Shown here: one piece after another, positions 52,273 through 61,313 of the stretch | Layout: each line of letters opens with the position of its first letter | Position numbering within the stretch: position 1 is the stretch's first letter | NCBI GenBank assembly: GCA_963783855.1 | Contig: CAWAPE010000004.1 | Coordinates: forward strand, 248,001-312,000 | Direction of reading: 5' to 3' | DNA length: 64,000 nucleotides | Source: JAKAGZ01 sp963783855 | GTDB lineage: Bacteria > Bacteroidota > Ignavibacteria > Ignavibacteriales > Ignavibacteriaceae | Translations under genes and position numbers: made by a program | Notes under the pieces: model-generated | Database searches by the model: none | What the model saw: only the letters and a program-made list of their open reading frames with translations | Told to the model about the DNA's origin: nothing

Positions 52273-53754
52273 TTATTTTAGTAAAATTAGTTTTTTAGTA
52301 GTTGAAATAGTATTTCTGCCATCTTTTGAAGTTGCTACCATTCTGTAATAATATATTCCTGAAGATAAATTAATTGCATTATAAGTTAATTCGTGAATGC
52401 CCGGCTTTTCTATTTTATTTAGCAGTTGTATCATCTCCTGCCCCAATAAATTATAAATGGTAATTGAAACCCTACTCTCAGATTGGAGAGCATAACGTAA
52501 TTTGGTACTTGGATTAAAAGGATTCGGGTAGTTCTGATATAATGTAAACCCTGCAGGAATTTGATCGCTTTCAATCTTTTCTATACCTGTTAATGGATCA
52601 ATTATCCTTATATATATATCACAATCCTGAGCAAGTGAATCCATCCTTATAGCACCTAATAAAAAAGTTTCTTCTGCAACTCCTACACCACCCACGGCAG
52701 ATTTGCCATCTAAGGTATCAAATGCAATAAACTCATCATTTATAGGAATTCCTGATTTATTAAAAAATCTCGCCTTGACTCTAATCTCAGATTTAGTCTC
52801 CATCCAGGTTATTAAATGCTCTGTGCCATCAAATGCTATGGTTGGCCCGGCTGGCGTTTGCGTTGAATCACAAATAATTATTCTATTTGCAGAAACAACC
52901 CCCGCTTTGGAAATAAATCGTCCAATAATATTCCAACCATTATCTGCTGACTGATCATGAAATAGCAAAAAATACTGATTCCCATCATAATCCATTGACA
53001 TAGGATTATCACTTTTATTTGATGTTCCATCTATCAAGAAATTATTGCCAACCAATTGGCCTGACCCACCAACCAATTGACCATAAATAACCTCATCGGG
53101 ACCTGACCCATCACACCAGGCAACCAGATAGTCCGTCCCGTCACAGGATACAGCATGCTCGCGGGCATAATTATCACTAATTTTTAATGGATTACCAAAT
53201 AATACGCCCGATTTGCTAATACATTGTCCATAAAGATAATCCTGATGTGGCCCTCCCTTTAAATATGTAACAAAATAAGTACTGTCATTTTCATTAAATA
53301 AAAAACTCCCTCTACCCTGCCCAAATTTTATATTTACGTCGGAGACAATATTAATTGTAGCTCCTATTAGTTGTCCGGATGTATTAATAAATTGTCCGTA
53401 AATATTACCAATACCATTTGTATCACCCCCGGCAAAGAAAGGAAAAGTATCAGTCCAAACCATAAGATAATTCGTTCCATCAAAGGCAATCATTGTTCCA
53501 TTACCAATTTTACCGGTTGAAATCCTGCTTCCTAATAGAGCCGGACCCGGAGCGATGAGTTGTAATTCAATGTTGTGTTGACCGGCTACAACATTTACTA
53601 CAGATAAAAGAAAATTTGTGCCGTCCCAGGCACCTCCACCGCTATATGTATTTTCGGAACTATTATCTACGGTAAATTCCTGAGCAATAATAGCTGTTTG
53701 CATTAATATTAAGCAAAGGATTGAAATTATAAATTTGTAAATTTTTTCTGACAT
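52273..53754 (-). CDS. Secreted repeat protein with type IX secretion C-terminal sorting domain
   Basis: This 493-residue protein has a signal peptide (FIISILCLILMQTAIIAQ). Its body consists of repeats of ~50-60 residues with the core DGTxYLVxW (AFDGTNYLMVWTDTF, SCDGTDYLVAWCDGSG, DYDGNQYFLLFHDQ, AFDGTEHLITWMETK), suggesting a beta-propeller. The last ~90 residues are a type A T9SS sorting domain: GFTLYQNYPNPFNPSTKLRY, then SIYNLLGQE-like VSITIYNLLGQEMIQ and GIYYYRMVATSKDGR ending in KKLILLK. It is therefore predicted cargo for SprA, to be exported and anchored or released at the surface. Ligand and role are unknown. Confidence 0.9.
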   Translation of the reverse strand: MSEKIYKFIISILCLILMQTAIIAQEFTVDNSSENTYSGGGAWDGTNFLLSVVNVVAGQHNIELQLIAPGPALLGSRISTGKIGNGTMIAFDGTNYLMVWTDTFPFFAGGDTNGIGNIYGQFINTSGQLIGATINIVSDVNIKFGQGRGSFLFNENDSTYFVTYLKGGPHQDYLYGQCISKSGVLFGNPLKISDNYAREHAVSCDGTDYLVAWCDGSGPDEVIYGQLVGGSGQLVGNNFLIDGTSNKSDNPMSMDYDGNQYFLLFHDQSADNGWNIIGRFISKAGVVSANRIIICDSTQTPAGPTIAFDGTEHLITWMETKSEIRVKARFFNKSGIPINDEFIAFDTLDGKSAVGGVGVAEETFLLGAIRMDSLAQDCDIYIRIIDPLTGIEKIESDQIPAGFTLYQNYPNPFNPSTKLRYALQSESRVSITIYNLLGQEMIQLLNKIEKPGIHELTYNAINLSSGIYYYRMVATSKDGRNTISTTKKLILLK

Positions 53755-54259
53755 AATTGGAACCCCCCATAACTAATTTCTCGAATAATAACTAATGATT
53801 AAAAAACAATTAGAGTTAAATATACTTCCTATACCTCCGGTTTTGTGGATTGAGATAATATTATTATTGGAAGAACAGAAATAAAGAAATAATTGAAAGC
53901 AAAAATCTTAAGGTTCATTTTATCTGAAGGATATAAGAGGCCGGGGATATTACGAACTAAAAAGCGATTACCATTTTGGTTAATTATTACCTTACGGGCA
54001 AATAATAAGCTCGTGGGAAAAACAAATATATATGAAGAGTTCATATTGAACTTTTAATAGCAGCCATTTTTCTCTCCCTAGAAAATGACTTTAACAACAT
54101 ATGAAACGTATCTCTAATTAAATTAACAGTCAATCTAAGCTTTAGCCATCTTTTAGCAGTACTTCTGGGCAAATATATTAAACACGCTGTGCTGAATCAT
54201 TTTCCCCATTTCATAAATGCTATTTTTGTCTTAATTTAGATTAGTATATAATTCAGCTT
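53755..54259. other. 505-base intergenic region without a supported gene
   Basis: It is the divergent spacer between the T9SS cargo gene and uvrC. Short frames occur on both strands (a 71-residue minus-strand one at 53829-54044 and a similar plus-strand one), but neither has a ribosome-binding site or recognisable content. No RNA fold or repeat is evident. Promoters for both flanking genes must be here. Confidence 0.4.
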
Positions 54260-56092
54260 ATGAATTCAAATTTAGAGACAAAACTTAAAAATCTGCCCGA
54301 TAACCCCGGAGTTTACCAGTTTCTCAGCGAAAAAGGTAAGGTGATTTATGTGGGAAAAGCCCGAAATCTGAAAAACCGGGTAAGAAGTTATTTCCACATA
54401 AGCGTTACAGCACCCAAAACTATTGCACTGGTAAAAAAAATAAATGATTTTGAATTAATTGTTACTGATAATGAGATAGAAGCTCTGGTGCTGGAAAATA
54501 ATCTTATCAAGGATCTTAAACCAAGATATAATATTAATTTAAAAGATGATAAGTCCTACCCTTTCATAAAAGTGACTAACGAACCTTATCCCCAGGTTTA
54601 TGCAACCCGCAGAGTAGTTAAGGACGGATCAAAATATTTTGGGCCCTACACAAATGTTAAAGATATGAAATCTGCTCTCCGGATGATTAACCAGATTTTT
54701 AAAATAAGGAGCTGCAAATATAACATCACACAGGAAGCAATTGACAAAAAGAAATTTAAGGTTTGTCTCGATTTTCACATCCACAAATGCGACGGCCCAT
54801 GCGAAGGCCTTGTTTCTGAAAAAGAATACAATGATATGGTCAACGAGGTAATCAAACTTCTGCGTGGTAAAACTGACGATCTTATTAAGGAACTTACCGC
54901 CAAGATGGAAAAAGCTGTTGAAAAAATGGAATATGAAAAGGCAGCTGAAATAAGAGATAAAAGAGACCAGCTGAATGTAATTGCAGCAAGACAAAAGATT
55001 GTAGCTAATGATTTCGGGGACCGCGATGTAATCTCAATAGCTTATGAAGGAAAGGATTCCGCCTGCTCAGTATTTAATATCAGAAGCGGCAAGCTAACAG
55101 CAAAAAAACAGCTAAAGCTCGCAATTGATGAAAATGAGGCCCCTGAAGAAATATATGCTGCAGCGGTAAAATTTTATTATGGTGAATTTGTTGAAATTCC
55201 CAAAGAGATTTTACTGGAAGTTGCCCCAACCGATAAAGATACAATCAGCACTTGGCTTAGCGAGAGGTCCGAAAGAAAAGTAAAAATAGTTGTACCGAAA
55301 AAAAGCAGCGACGCACTTTCGCTTATCAGAATGTGTAAGCAAAATGCTATACTGCAATTAAAAGAAATTCAGATACAGAAAATGAAAAATCAGGGCAATG
55401 TGCCCTATTCACTTTCTGCATTACAAAGAGATCTCAGATTAAATAAACTTCCGAAAAAAATAGAATGTTTTGATATATCAAATCTTCAGGGAACAGATAC
55501 TGTTGCAAGCATGGTTGTTTTTGTTGATGGCAAGCCAAAGAAAAGTCTTTACAGAAAATTTATTATTAAAACGGTAGAAGGACCTGATGATTTTTCAAGT
55601 ATGAGGGAAGTGATTGAAAGAAGATATAAAAAATTAAAAGAAGAAAATGAGATTCTCCCCGATCTGATTATGGTTGACGGAGGAAAAGGACAACTTTCCA
55701 GCGCAGTTAGCGTTCTTGATGAATTAGGATTCGAAAAATATAATATTATTGGACTGGCAAAAAGACTTGAAGAAGTTTTCTTCCCGGATAATTCTGAACC
55801 TGAATCAATTCCCAAAACTTCTTCAGGATTAAAACTCCTTCAGCAAGTTAGAGATGAGGCTCACAGGTTTGCTATTACATTTCACCGAGCACGACGAAGT
55901 AAAAGAACAATCACCTCTGAACTTGGGGAAATAAAAGGAATCGGGAAATCTACCACGGACAAATTGTTGAAAGACCTCGGCAGCCTGAAAGCTATTAAAG
56001 AAGCAGATATTGAAAAGCTTACGAAAGCCGTTGGAAAAGCAAAAGCGGAATTATTAAAGAAGCATTTTGAAAAATCAGTAAATTCTGAATAA
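54260..56092 (+). CDS. uvrC: Excinuclease ABC subunit C
   Basis: This 610-residue subunit makes the dual incisions in nucleotide excision repair after UvrAB loading. In order: GIY-YIG nuclease (NPGVYQFLSEKGKVIYVGKA with catalytic Tyr/Arg, residues ~14-90), a cysteine-rich region (CKYNITQE, CLDFHIHKCDGPCEG), the UvrB-interacting UVR motif (MEKAVEKMEYEKAAEIRDKR, near 215), the RNase H-like C-terminal nuclease (IECFDISNLQGTDTVASMVV and LIMVDGGKGQL with catalytic Asp), and HhH (LGEIKGIGKSTTDKLLKDLG). It is full length and intact. It converges on the NhaC-family gene. Confidence 0.97.
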   Translation: MNSNLETKLKNLPDNPGVYQFLSEKGKVIYVGKARNLKNRVRSYFHISVTAPKTIALVKKINDFELIVTDNEIEALVLENNLIKDLKPRYNINLKDDKSYPFIKVTNEPYPQVYATRRVVKDGSKYFGPYTNVKDMKSALRMINQIFKIRSCKYNITQEAIDKKKFKVCLDFHIHKCDGPCEGLVSEKEYNDMVNEVIKLLRGKTDDLIKELTAKMEKAVEKMEYEKAAEIRDKRDQLNVIAARQKIVANDFGDRDVISIAYEGKDSACSVFNIRSGKLTAKKQLKLAIDENEAPEEIYAAAVKFYYGEFVEIPKEILLEVAPTDKDTISTWLSERSERKVKIVVPKKSSDALSLIRMCKQNAILQLKEIQIQKMKNQGNVPYSLSALQRDLRLNKLPKKIECFDISNLQGTDTVASMVVFVDGKPKKSLYRKFIIKTVEGPDDFSSMREVIERRYKKLKEENEILPDLIMVDGGKGQLSSAVSVLDELGFEKYNIIGLAKRLEEVFFPDNSEPESIPKTSSGLKLLQQVRDEAHRFAITFHRARRSKRTITSELGEIKGIGKSTTDKLLKDLGSLKAIKEADIEKLTKAVGKAKAELLKKHFEKSVNSE

Positions 56093-56099
56093 ACAGCTG

Positions 56100-57989
56100 C
56101 TATCCCGTTTCACTTATATTATAAGTGACTTTCTTACCAAAAAAGTACACAATAGCAGCAAGTAAAGCAGCAATAATAATTATTGAATAATAAGGTGAAA
56201 AACCGTACGCAGTCGGGATATCCCCAATCAGCATGCAGAATACAGCAACAACAACCGCATAAGGTAATTGAGTTCTTACATGATCAATATGATCGCATCC
56301 TGAAGCCATTGAACTTAAAATTGTTGTATCAGAAATTGGTGAACAGTGGTCACCAAATACAGAGCCGGCAAGCACAGAACTAATTACACCATGCAAAATT
56401 ATTTCTGAATTCATCGGTGAGTAATGATAAAAAGACGGCACGACTGTAGCCAGCGGAATTACAATCGGCATTAAAATAGCCATAGTTCCCCAGCTTGTTC
56501 CAGTAGCAAAACTTGTAAGAGCACAAACAATAAAAACAATTACAGGCAGAAATCTTGGACTTATTGAGTCACCAATTATGCCAATTAAAAAATCGGCAGT
56601 TTTAATGTCCTGAGTAATAGAGCCAATTGCCCACGCCAGTGTTAGAATAATTAGCGCAAGCAACATTGACCGCACGCCCAAAAACCATGCATCCAGTGTA
56701 TCGCTGATATTCATAATTTTTTGTGAAACTATCATTATTGCAGCGACACCACAGGCCGCAAAACTTGACCAAAGTAATGCGATATATGAATCAGAATTTC
56801 CGATTATGTCACGAATTCCGTACTCCGTAATTCCCTGCTGCGCTAATGAAGTTATTCCTGTATAATACAGTCCTGCAATAGTCCCTATTATTAAAACGAG
56901 TATCGGCACAACAGCATTATACCATCGTGCCTTATCTTCATTACCGAATAATTCTGATTTTTCAGTAATGCTTCCTACTTTTGCTCCATCGCGCAGAACT
57001 TTTCCTTTCTCAGTCGCCCTTTTTTCTGCTTTGTACATCGGGCCAAAATCTCTCTCGAAATAAGAGACCATAAAAACGAAAATAAGCATTAGTATCGGGT
57101 AAAATCTGTATGGAATTGTTTGCAGAAATACATCATACGCGTTTTCAGTAGAACCAACCATACTTAGTCCGTGCTGTATCAACCCGATTTCGTATCCAAT
57201 CCAAGAGCTTACTACGAACAAAGAAACTACCGGTGCGGATGTTGCATCAACAATAAAAGATAATTTTTCTCGTGAGATCCGCATCTTATCAGTAATGGGC
57301 CTCATTAAATTTCCAACGATGAGTGTATTGGCATAATCATCAAAGAAAATTGCAATACCCATTAGCCAGGTTGAAAGAAGACCCGATTTTCTTTTTTTCG
57401 CAAACCGCGTAATTAGATCAGCCATTCCTTTTGTTCCGCCACTCTTTGAAATAAGTCCCACAACACCACCAAAAAGACATGTAAATACAATTATCTCAAT
57501 GTGCGATGGATCTGAAAGAGCTTTAATTACGTAGGTATCAATTAGTCGGAGAAGCCCGGTGAGAGGGTTAAAATTATTAAGGAATACAGCACCCAGATAA
57601 ATACCAATCAGAAGAGAAATTATCACCTGCCGGAGCCATAGAGCCAGCAAAATTGCTATAAGTGGAGGAACAATACTCAACCAGGCCGGAATAACTCTTA
57701 CTTTTACGGGCTGAATATCAGAATTCAAAAAATTAAATGTGAAATTGCCGCTGATATTTATTACAATTGAAGTATCTATTTTTCCATTATGAACTGCGAA
57801 GCGATAATTTTCCGCAGTTCCTTCGCCGGTAAGTTTTGCATCAATATAGTTAAGAGAATCAGTAAAACCTTCAGCTTTTACATTATAATTGATACCGGTA
57901 AGAGTTAGTGAAGACAATGATGCTGTTTGCGCCCGAAGAGATAGCGCACAAAGTGGGAAAAGTATTGTAAGAAAGATTAATTTCTTCAA
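56100..57989 (-). CDS. NhaC-family Na+/H+ antiporter with an N-terminal exported extension
   Basis: This 629-residue membrane protein is about 100 residues longer than a plain NhaC-type transporter. Residues 1-20 look like a cleavable signal peptide (LIFLTILFPLCALSLRAQ). A soluble beta-rich domain of ~75 residues (SLTLTGINYNVKAEGFTDSL...) precedes the first transmembrane helix (WLSIVPPLIAILLALWLRQV). The transporter core has FTCLFGGVVGLISKSGG, GIAIFFDDYANTLIVGNLMR with acidic transport residues, VDATSAPVVSLFVVSSWIG, FATGTSWGTMAILMPIVIP and VFGDHCSPISDTTILSS. It probably exchanges Na+ for H+ or a dicarboxylate/amino acid; the ion is inferred from the family. Confidence 0.85.
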   Translation of the reverse strand: MKKLIFLTILFPLCALSLRAQTASLSSLTLTGINYNVKAEGFTDSLNYIDAKLTGEGTAENYRFAVHNGKIDTSIVINISGNFTFNFLNSDIQPVKVRVIPAWLSIVPPLIAILLALWLRQVIISLLIGIYLGAVFLNNFNPLTGLLRLIDTYVIKALSDPSHIEIIVFTCLFGGVVGLISKSGGTKGMADLITRFAKKRKSGLLSTWLMGIAIFFDDYANTLIVGNLMRPITDKMRISREKLSFIVDATSAPVVSLFVVSSWIGYEIGLIQHGLSMVGSTENAYDVFLQTIPYRFYPILMLIFVFMVSYFERDFGPMYKAEKRATEKGKVLRDGAKVGSITEKSELFGNEDKARWYNAVVPILVLIIGTIAGLYYTGITSLAQQGITEYGIRDIIGNSDSYIALLWSSFAACGVAAIMIVSQKIMNISDTLDAWFLGVRSMLLALIILTLAWAIGSITQDIKTADFLIGIIGDSISPRFLPVIVFIVCALTSFATGTSWGTMAILMPIVIPLATVVPSFYHYSPMNSEIILHGVISSVLAGSVFGDHCSPISDTTILSSMASGCDHIDHVRTQLPYAVVVAVFCMLIGDIPTAYGFSPYYSIIIIAALLAAIVYFFGKKVTYNISETG

Positions 57990-58116
57990 AAAATTATTCT
58001 GATTTTCTTTTTGAAATGTCTATAATCGGCATCAATTTGGGTTCAATATAAATTCAAATTAAAATAAATCAAAATTAATCCTTATATTTTATTAAACTTT
58101 AAGAATCTTTTTGCCA

Positions 58117-59301
58117 ATGAAAAAATCAATTCTGCTTCTCCTGTCCACTATCGTTTTTGTAACTGCCGGGTGTGGGGAAAAAACCGTTGAGAAAGAAAAT
58201 ATTTCCGGTAAATTTATTGAAAATCTGGTTGGTCGTGCAATTGCAGGAAACACTTCAGCTAATGATTCTCTTGGAATGCTCGTTAACAAGCAATACCCGG
58301 TTAATAAAAGTTATAATAATCTGAAAATCGATAGCCTGAAATCCAAGACAGGTTCTCTTTATTATACCGTACTTCTTGAATATCCGAACCCGGCATATAA
58401 CCGGTTTGCTGTATATGATACACTTTTGCAGGCACACTTAATTGACAAATCACTCAACGGAAATATTTCTGAAGATAAAATTTTTACAGACGGGTTAAGT
58501 TTTATTAAACTAAACGAAGATTTTATTTCAAAAGACATTTTTAATGTTCAAAGAATTTCACTTTATTCTGTAGGTGATTCCACCGTAAACAGAGTTTTCA
58601 GAACGTTTACGAAATTAGAATATAGCAACCGCACTTACACACAAACTGTAGATGAGATTTCAGCACAAAGGATAAAAACATCTATAACGAGTAATCGCTA
58701 CTCTTCAGTGAGAAATAAATCTGATATATTCATGTTTGATCCTGCAAAAAACGTTTACACAAGCAGCAATGATCTGTTCGATAAATATATCACAGGAATC
58801 ATTAATAGTTCAAGAAACAAAATTAGAAATCCGGAAATTACTGATGAAAAATCAATCTGGGAATCACTGGGAGTCGATCCGCAAGCCCAGACCACCCCGA
58901 CAAATGTAAGCATTGATAGCGGATCAGGTTACTCGTTAAATCTTTCTGAGGACTGGAAAGTTTTTAAAAACTTTAACGTCACTGAATATCTAAATAAGGA
59001 GTTCAAAGGTACCAGATATTTAAATAACTCCATTGGTACAAGTATTTCCATTTTTGAAATACCTGTTACAAATTCAGCGGAAGACTTTATAGAATATAAG
59101 CTGGATAAATCCAGCACGAAAGGTAATTTAGTAATGCGTTATACCGATGAAATTCTGGATGGTAAATTATTTATCAGATTCTATGAATTTTATTGCGGGA
59201 ATAGAAAAATGATTGTTATGATAAAGGGTTCAAAATATACTTACGAAGACTACAAGGAACTTTATTCAAGAATTATAAATTCATTTTCAATGGATTGCTG
59301 A
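58117..59301 (+). CDS. Predicted lipoprotein of unknown function
   Basis: About 394 residues. The start is the ATG at 58117 (MKKSILLLLS); an in-frame ATG two codons earlier is possible. The signal peptide ends in a lipobox, VTAGCGEK, so it is a lipoprotein with Cys at about residue 19. The middle is low in recognisable motifs. The C-terminal ~120 residues (GYSLNLSEDWKVFKNFNVTE, SIFEIPVTNSAEDF, KMIVMIKGSKYTYEDYKELY) resemble PsbP/DUF1795-like ligand-binding folds in pattern. The stop overlaps the next start as TGATG. Function not assigned. Confidence 0.75.
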   Translation: MKKSILLLLSTIVFVTAGCGEKTVEKENISGKFIENLVGRAIAGNTSANDSLGMLVNKQYPVNKSYNNLKIDSLKSKTGSLYYTVLLEYPNPAYNRFAVYDTLLQAHLIDKSLNGNISEDKIFTDGLSFIKLNEDFISKDIFNVQRISLYSVGDSTVNRVFRTFTKLEYSNRTYTQTVDEISAQRIKTSITSNRYSSVRNKSDIFMFDPAKNVYTSSNDLFDKYITGIINSSRNKIRNPEITDEKSIWESLGVDPQAQTTPTNVSIDSGSGYSLNLSEDWKVFKNFNVTEYLNKEFKGTRYLNNSIGTSISIFEIPVTNSAEDFIEYKLDKSSTKGNLVMRYTDEILDGKLFIRFYEFYCGNRKMIVMIKGSKYTYEDYKELYSRIINSFSMDC

Positions 59302-59591
59302 TGCATAAAATGCTTCTATTTTTAAAAAAAACTGATGAAGATGAAATTATAGAACACTTTAATAATTTTACTCTTAAATATTTAACTGATCTTTCAGGTA
59401 AAGAAATTAAAGCAGGTAAAATTGAGAGCAACCTGTTGCTTGAAACAAAATACACTCATTTTTGCGAAATTGAAGCTGAGTCTAAGGATAAAATGGATGA
59501 ACTAATGAGTTCCGGGAAAGGTCGTATATTAAATAAAGACCTAATGGATTTCCACGAATTTGTGGACGTTATATTTGTAGATTTCCCCTGA
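59301..59591 (+). CDS. Small hypothetical protein (96 aa)
   Basis: The start is the ATG at 59301, overlapping the lipoprotein stop by one base (TGATG), implying translational coupling; an upstream TTG in the same frame is less likely. It is soluble and acidic with mixed alpha/beta pattern (LFLKKTDEDEIIEHFNNFTL, VDVIFVDFP at the end). The layout resembles an EthD/dimeric alpha-beta-barrel protein: one helix-strand repeat, a hydrophobic MHKMLLFL start and an F-x-F-x-D-like end. That assignment is only a guess. Confidence 0.65.
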   Translation: MHKMLLFLKKTDEDEIIEHFNNFTLKYLTDLSGKEIKAGKIESNLLLETKYTHFCEIEAESKDKMDELMSSGKGRILNKDLMDFHEFVDVIFVDFP

Positions 59592-59669
59592 TAATTTCAA
59601 TTTAGATGTAGCGTCTTTATATAATTAAACATACATTATAAATAATCATTTCATTTTAAGAGGTAAACG

Positions 59670-60113
59670 ATGTGGTCTAAAGTAACGACTAAATTCTCTA
59701 CCCTGGTTGTTATAATTGCATTTTCTGCAGCAGTGTTATTTTCAAGTAATTCAGCAAGTGCACAAAGTTTTTTTAAAGTTAATAGCGACACACCTCCCGG
59801 TGGAACTTCGACGCCAACAAATACAAGTGATAACAGCAACAGCGGAAAGACACTTATTTATGTGGCTATGGGAGCCGCGGTTGTTGGGGCTATTCTTTAT
59901 AAATTTGTTTTCCATAAAGACAAAGATGTGGATTCTACAGAAACAGAATCATCTTCACTGCTAATTCCTGGGAATACCATTATTTCAAATAAAGACACTG
60001 AATTTGCTGAGAACAGAAATCCGTTACCTGTTAATCTATACCTTGCAGTTAAAAGAGATTACATAATTCCGGATCAAAAAACCTATATGGTAGGTTTGTC
60101 CTTTAATTTTTGA
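59670..60113 (+). CDS. Small exported protein with one transmembrane segment, unknown function
   Basis: This 147-residue protein has a signal peptide (LVVIIAFSAAVLFSSNSASAQ). A Thr/Ser/Asn/Pro-rich linker (PPGGTSTPTNTSDNSNSG) follows. A transmembrane helix or hydrophobic strand (TLIYVAMGAAVVGAILYKFVF) leads to an acidic region, and the protein ends in beta-like YMVGLSFNF with a terminal Phe. No enzymatic motif. A ribosome-binding site AAGAGG precedes the ATG. It may be a small envelope protein. Confidence 0.65.
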   Translation: MWSKVTTKFSTLVVIIAFSAAVLFSSNSASAQSFFKVNSDTPPGGTSTPTNTSDNSNSGKTLIYVAMGAAVVGAILYKFVFHKDKDVDSTETESSSLLIPGNTIISNKDTEFAENRNPLPVNLYLAVKRDYIIPDQKTYMVGLSFNF

Positions 60114-60180
60114 TTAGATATTATTTGATTCTGGATAGACAAGCAGCGGTGAGCAAAGTTTAATGTTTGAGAATAAAAAA

Positions 60181-60267
60181 CGGGTAGCAGTCACCCAAAA
60201 GTCCTACTTACCGTTGCTTCCTTCCGGACCTGGCGGGATTCAGTATTATTTCGTCAACCACTACCCG
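60181..60267 (-). ncRNA. ffs: Signal recognition particle RNA (small bacterial 4.5S type)
   Basis: The minus strand carries the universally conserved SRP domain IV core, CCAGGTCCGGAAGGAAGCAA, with the GGAA tetraloop and the asymmetric loop. The flanks pair end to end (CGGGTAG at 60267-60261 with CTACCCG at 60187-60181), giving an ~87-base hairpin RNA. The 3' end runs into six T residues, a built-in terminator. It partners Ffh to target nascent membrane and secreted proteins. It is 68 bases downstream of a DNA methyltransferase gene on the same strand. Confidence 0.96.
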
Positions 60268-60334
60268 AATTTCAAAATTTCAGGGCTGTAAAGATTATTA
60301 TTTTATCCAACTATCGCAAGTTCAACGGACATTT

Positions 60335-61279
60335 TCATTTCTTTTTCTTATTTCTAATTGTATTTCTCTCCCAGAACACACCGTCTTCGTATCCCTGGAT
60401 AGTTTTATTTTCCCCGGCAAGTTTTAATCTTTTTTCAGCTGTACAGCAATAATCAAGGTCAAGTTCAATACCCGAATATTTTCTTCCGAGTTTTTTTGCA
60501 ACAACAGCGGTGGTACCTGATCCCAAAAACGGATCAAAGACCATATCACCGGGATTAGAACTTGCCAATATAATTTTCGCCACGAGTTTTTCCGGTTTTT
60601 GGGTTGGATGGTCCGTATTTTCGGGCATCGACCAAAAAGGGACAGTTATATCCGTCCAAATATTTGAAGGAAAAGTTGCCCTAAAATTTTCTTTTTCAAC
60701 AGATACCCAATCTTTCGGCTTCCCGTTTTCTTTATAAGGAGCAAGTACCTGTCTTTTAATTTTTACATTTTCCACATTAAATGTAAAATTATCGGTCATG
60801 GTACAAAACCAGATATCTTCAGAGCAATTTTTCCAGTTTGATTTTGCACCTCTTCCCTTTTCCCTTTCCCAGGTAATTCTATTATTAATTTTGAAATATT
60901 TTTCTGCGACTGTATAAATTGCCGGAGAAGATTTCCAGTCGCCACAGATATAAACTGATGCATCAGGTCTTAACAACCTTAAAGTTTTGCTAATCCACGA
61001 ATCAAGCCATTCAGCATATTTATCATTATCCATTTTTTTAAATGTGGCAAGATTAAATTTTTTGTGGAGATTATAAGGAGGATCTACAAATAAAAGGTCA
61101 ATAAATTTATCGGGCAATAGATCAATTGTTTTGAATATATCGCCGTTAATTATTTTATTTTCAATCTGTTCATAGGTTAAAGGCTTGTTTTGATTACTTA
61201 TTAGATTCTTACTGAATTCAGAAATTTCCGAATTTGTAAGTGTTAATGTACGGTTTAGAGGTGCTCTTTTTTTTTGCAT
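60335..61279 (-). CDS. Site-specific DNA methyltransferase (N6-adenine/N4-cytosine type, beta class)
   Basis: This 314-residue enzyme carries the motif order of beta-class amino-methyltransferases: catalytic DPPYN in LLFVDPPYNLHKKF near residue 67, then YICGDWKSSPAIYTV, a target-recognition region (~120-215), and finally the SAM-binding FDPFLGSGTTAVVAKKLGRK near residue 260. HPTQKPEKLVAKII precedes it. The N-terminal ~55 residues are poorly conserved. Adenine methylation is the usual activity of this subgroup; the target sequence cannot be read off. No restriction endonuclease gene is adjacent, so it may be an orphan, possibly epigenetic, enzyme. It is between the SRP RNA and the hybrid kinase, both on the same strand. 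Confidence 0.9.
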   Translation of the reverse strand: MQKKRAPLNRTLTLTNSEISEFSKNLISNQNKPLTYEQIENKIINGDIFKTIDLLPDKFIDLLFVDPPYNLHKKFNLATFKKMDNDKYAEWLDSWISKTLRLLRPDASVYICGDWKSSPAIYTVAEKYFKINNRITWEREKGRGAKSNWKNCSEDIWFCTMTDNFTFNVENVKIKRQVLAPYKENGKPKDWVSVEKENFRATFPSNIWTDITVPFWSMPENTDHPTQKPEKLVAKIILASSNPGDMVFDPFLGSGTTAVVAKKLGRKYSGIELDLDYCCTAEKRLKLAGENKTIQGYEDGVFWERNTIRNKKKK

Positions 61280-61313
61280 TTAATCAATTGATAATCAATG
61301 ATTTACTGAAGAG

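Noticed and set aside
53829..54044. 71-residue minus-strand frame in the cargo-uvrC spacer
   Set aside because: No ribosome-binding site, no motif and a comparable frame on the other strand; treated as noise.
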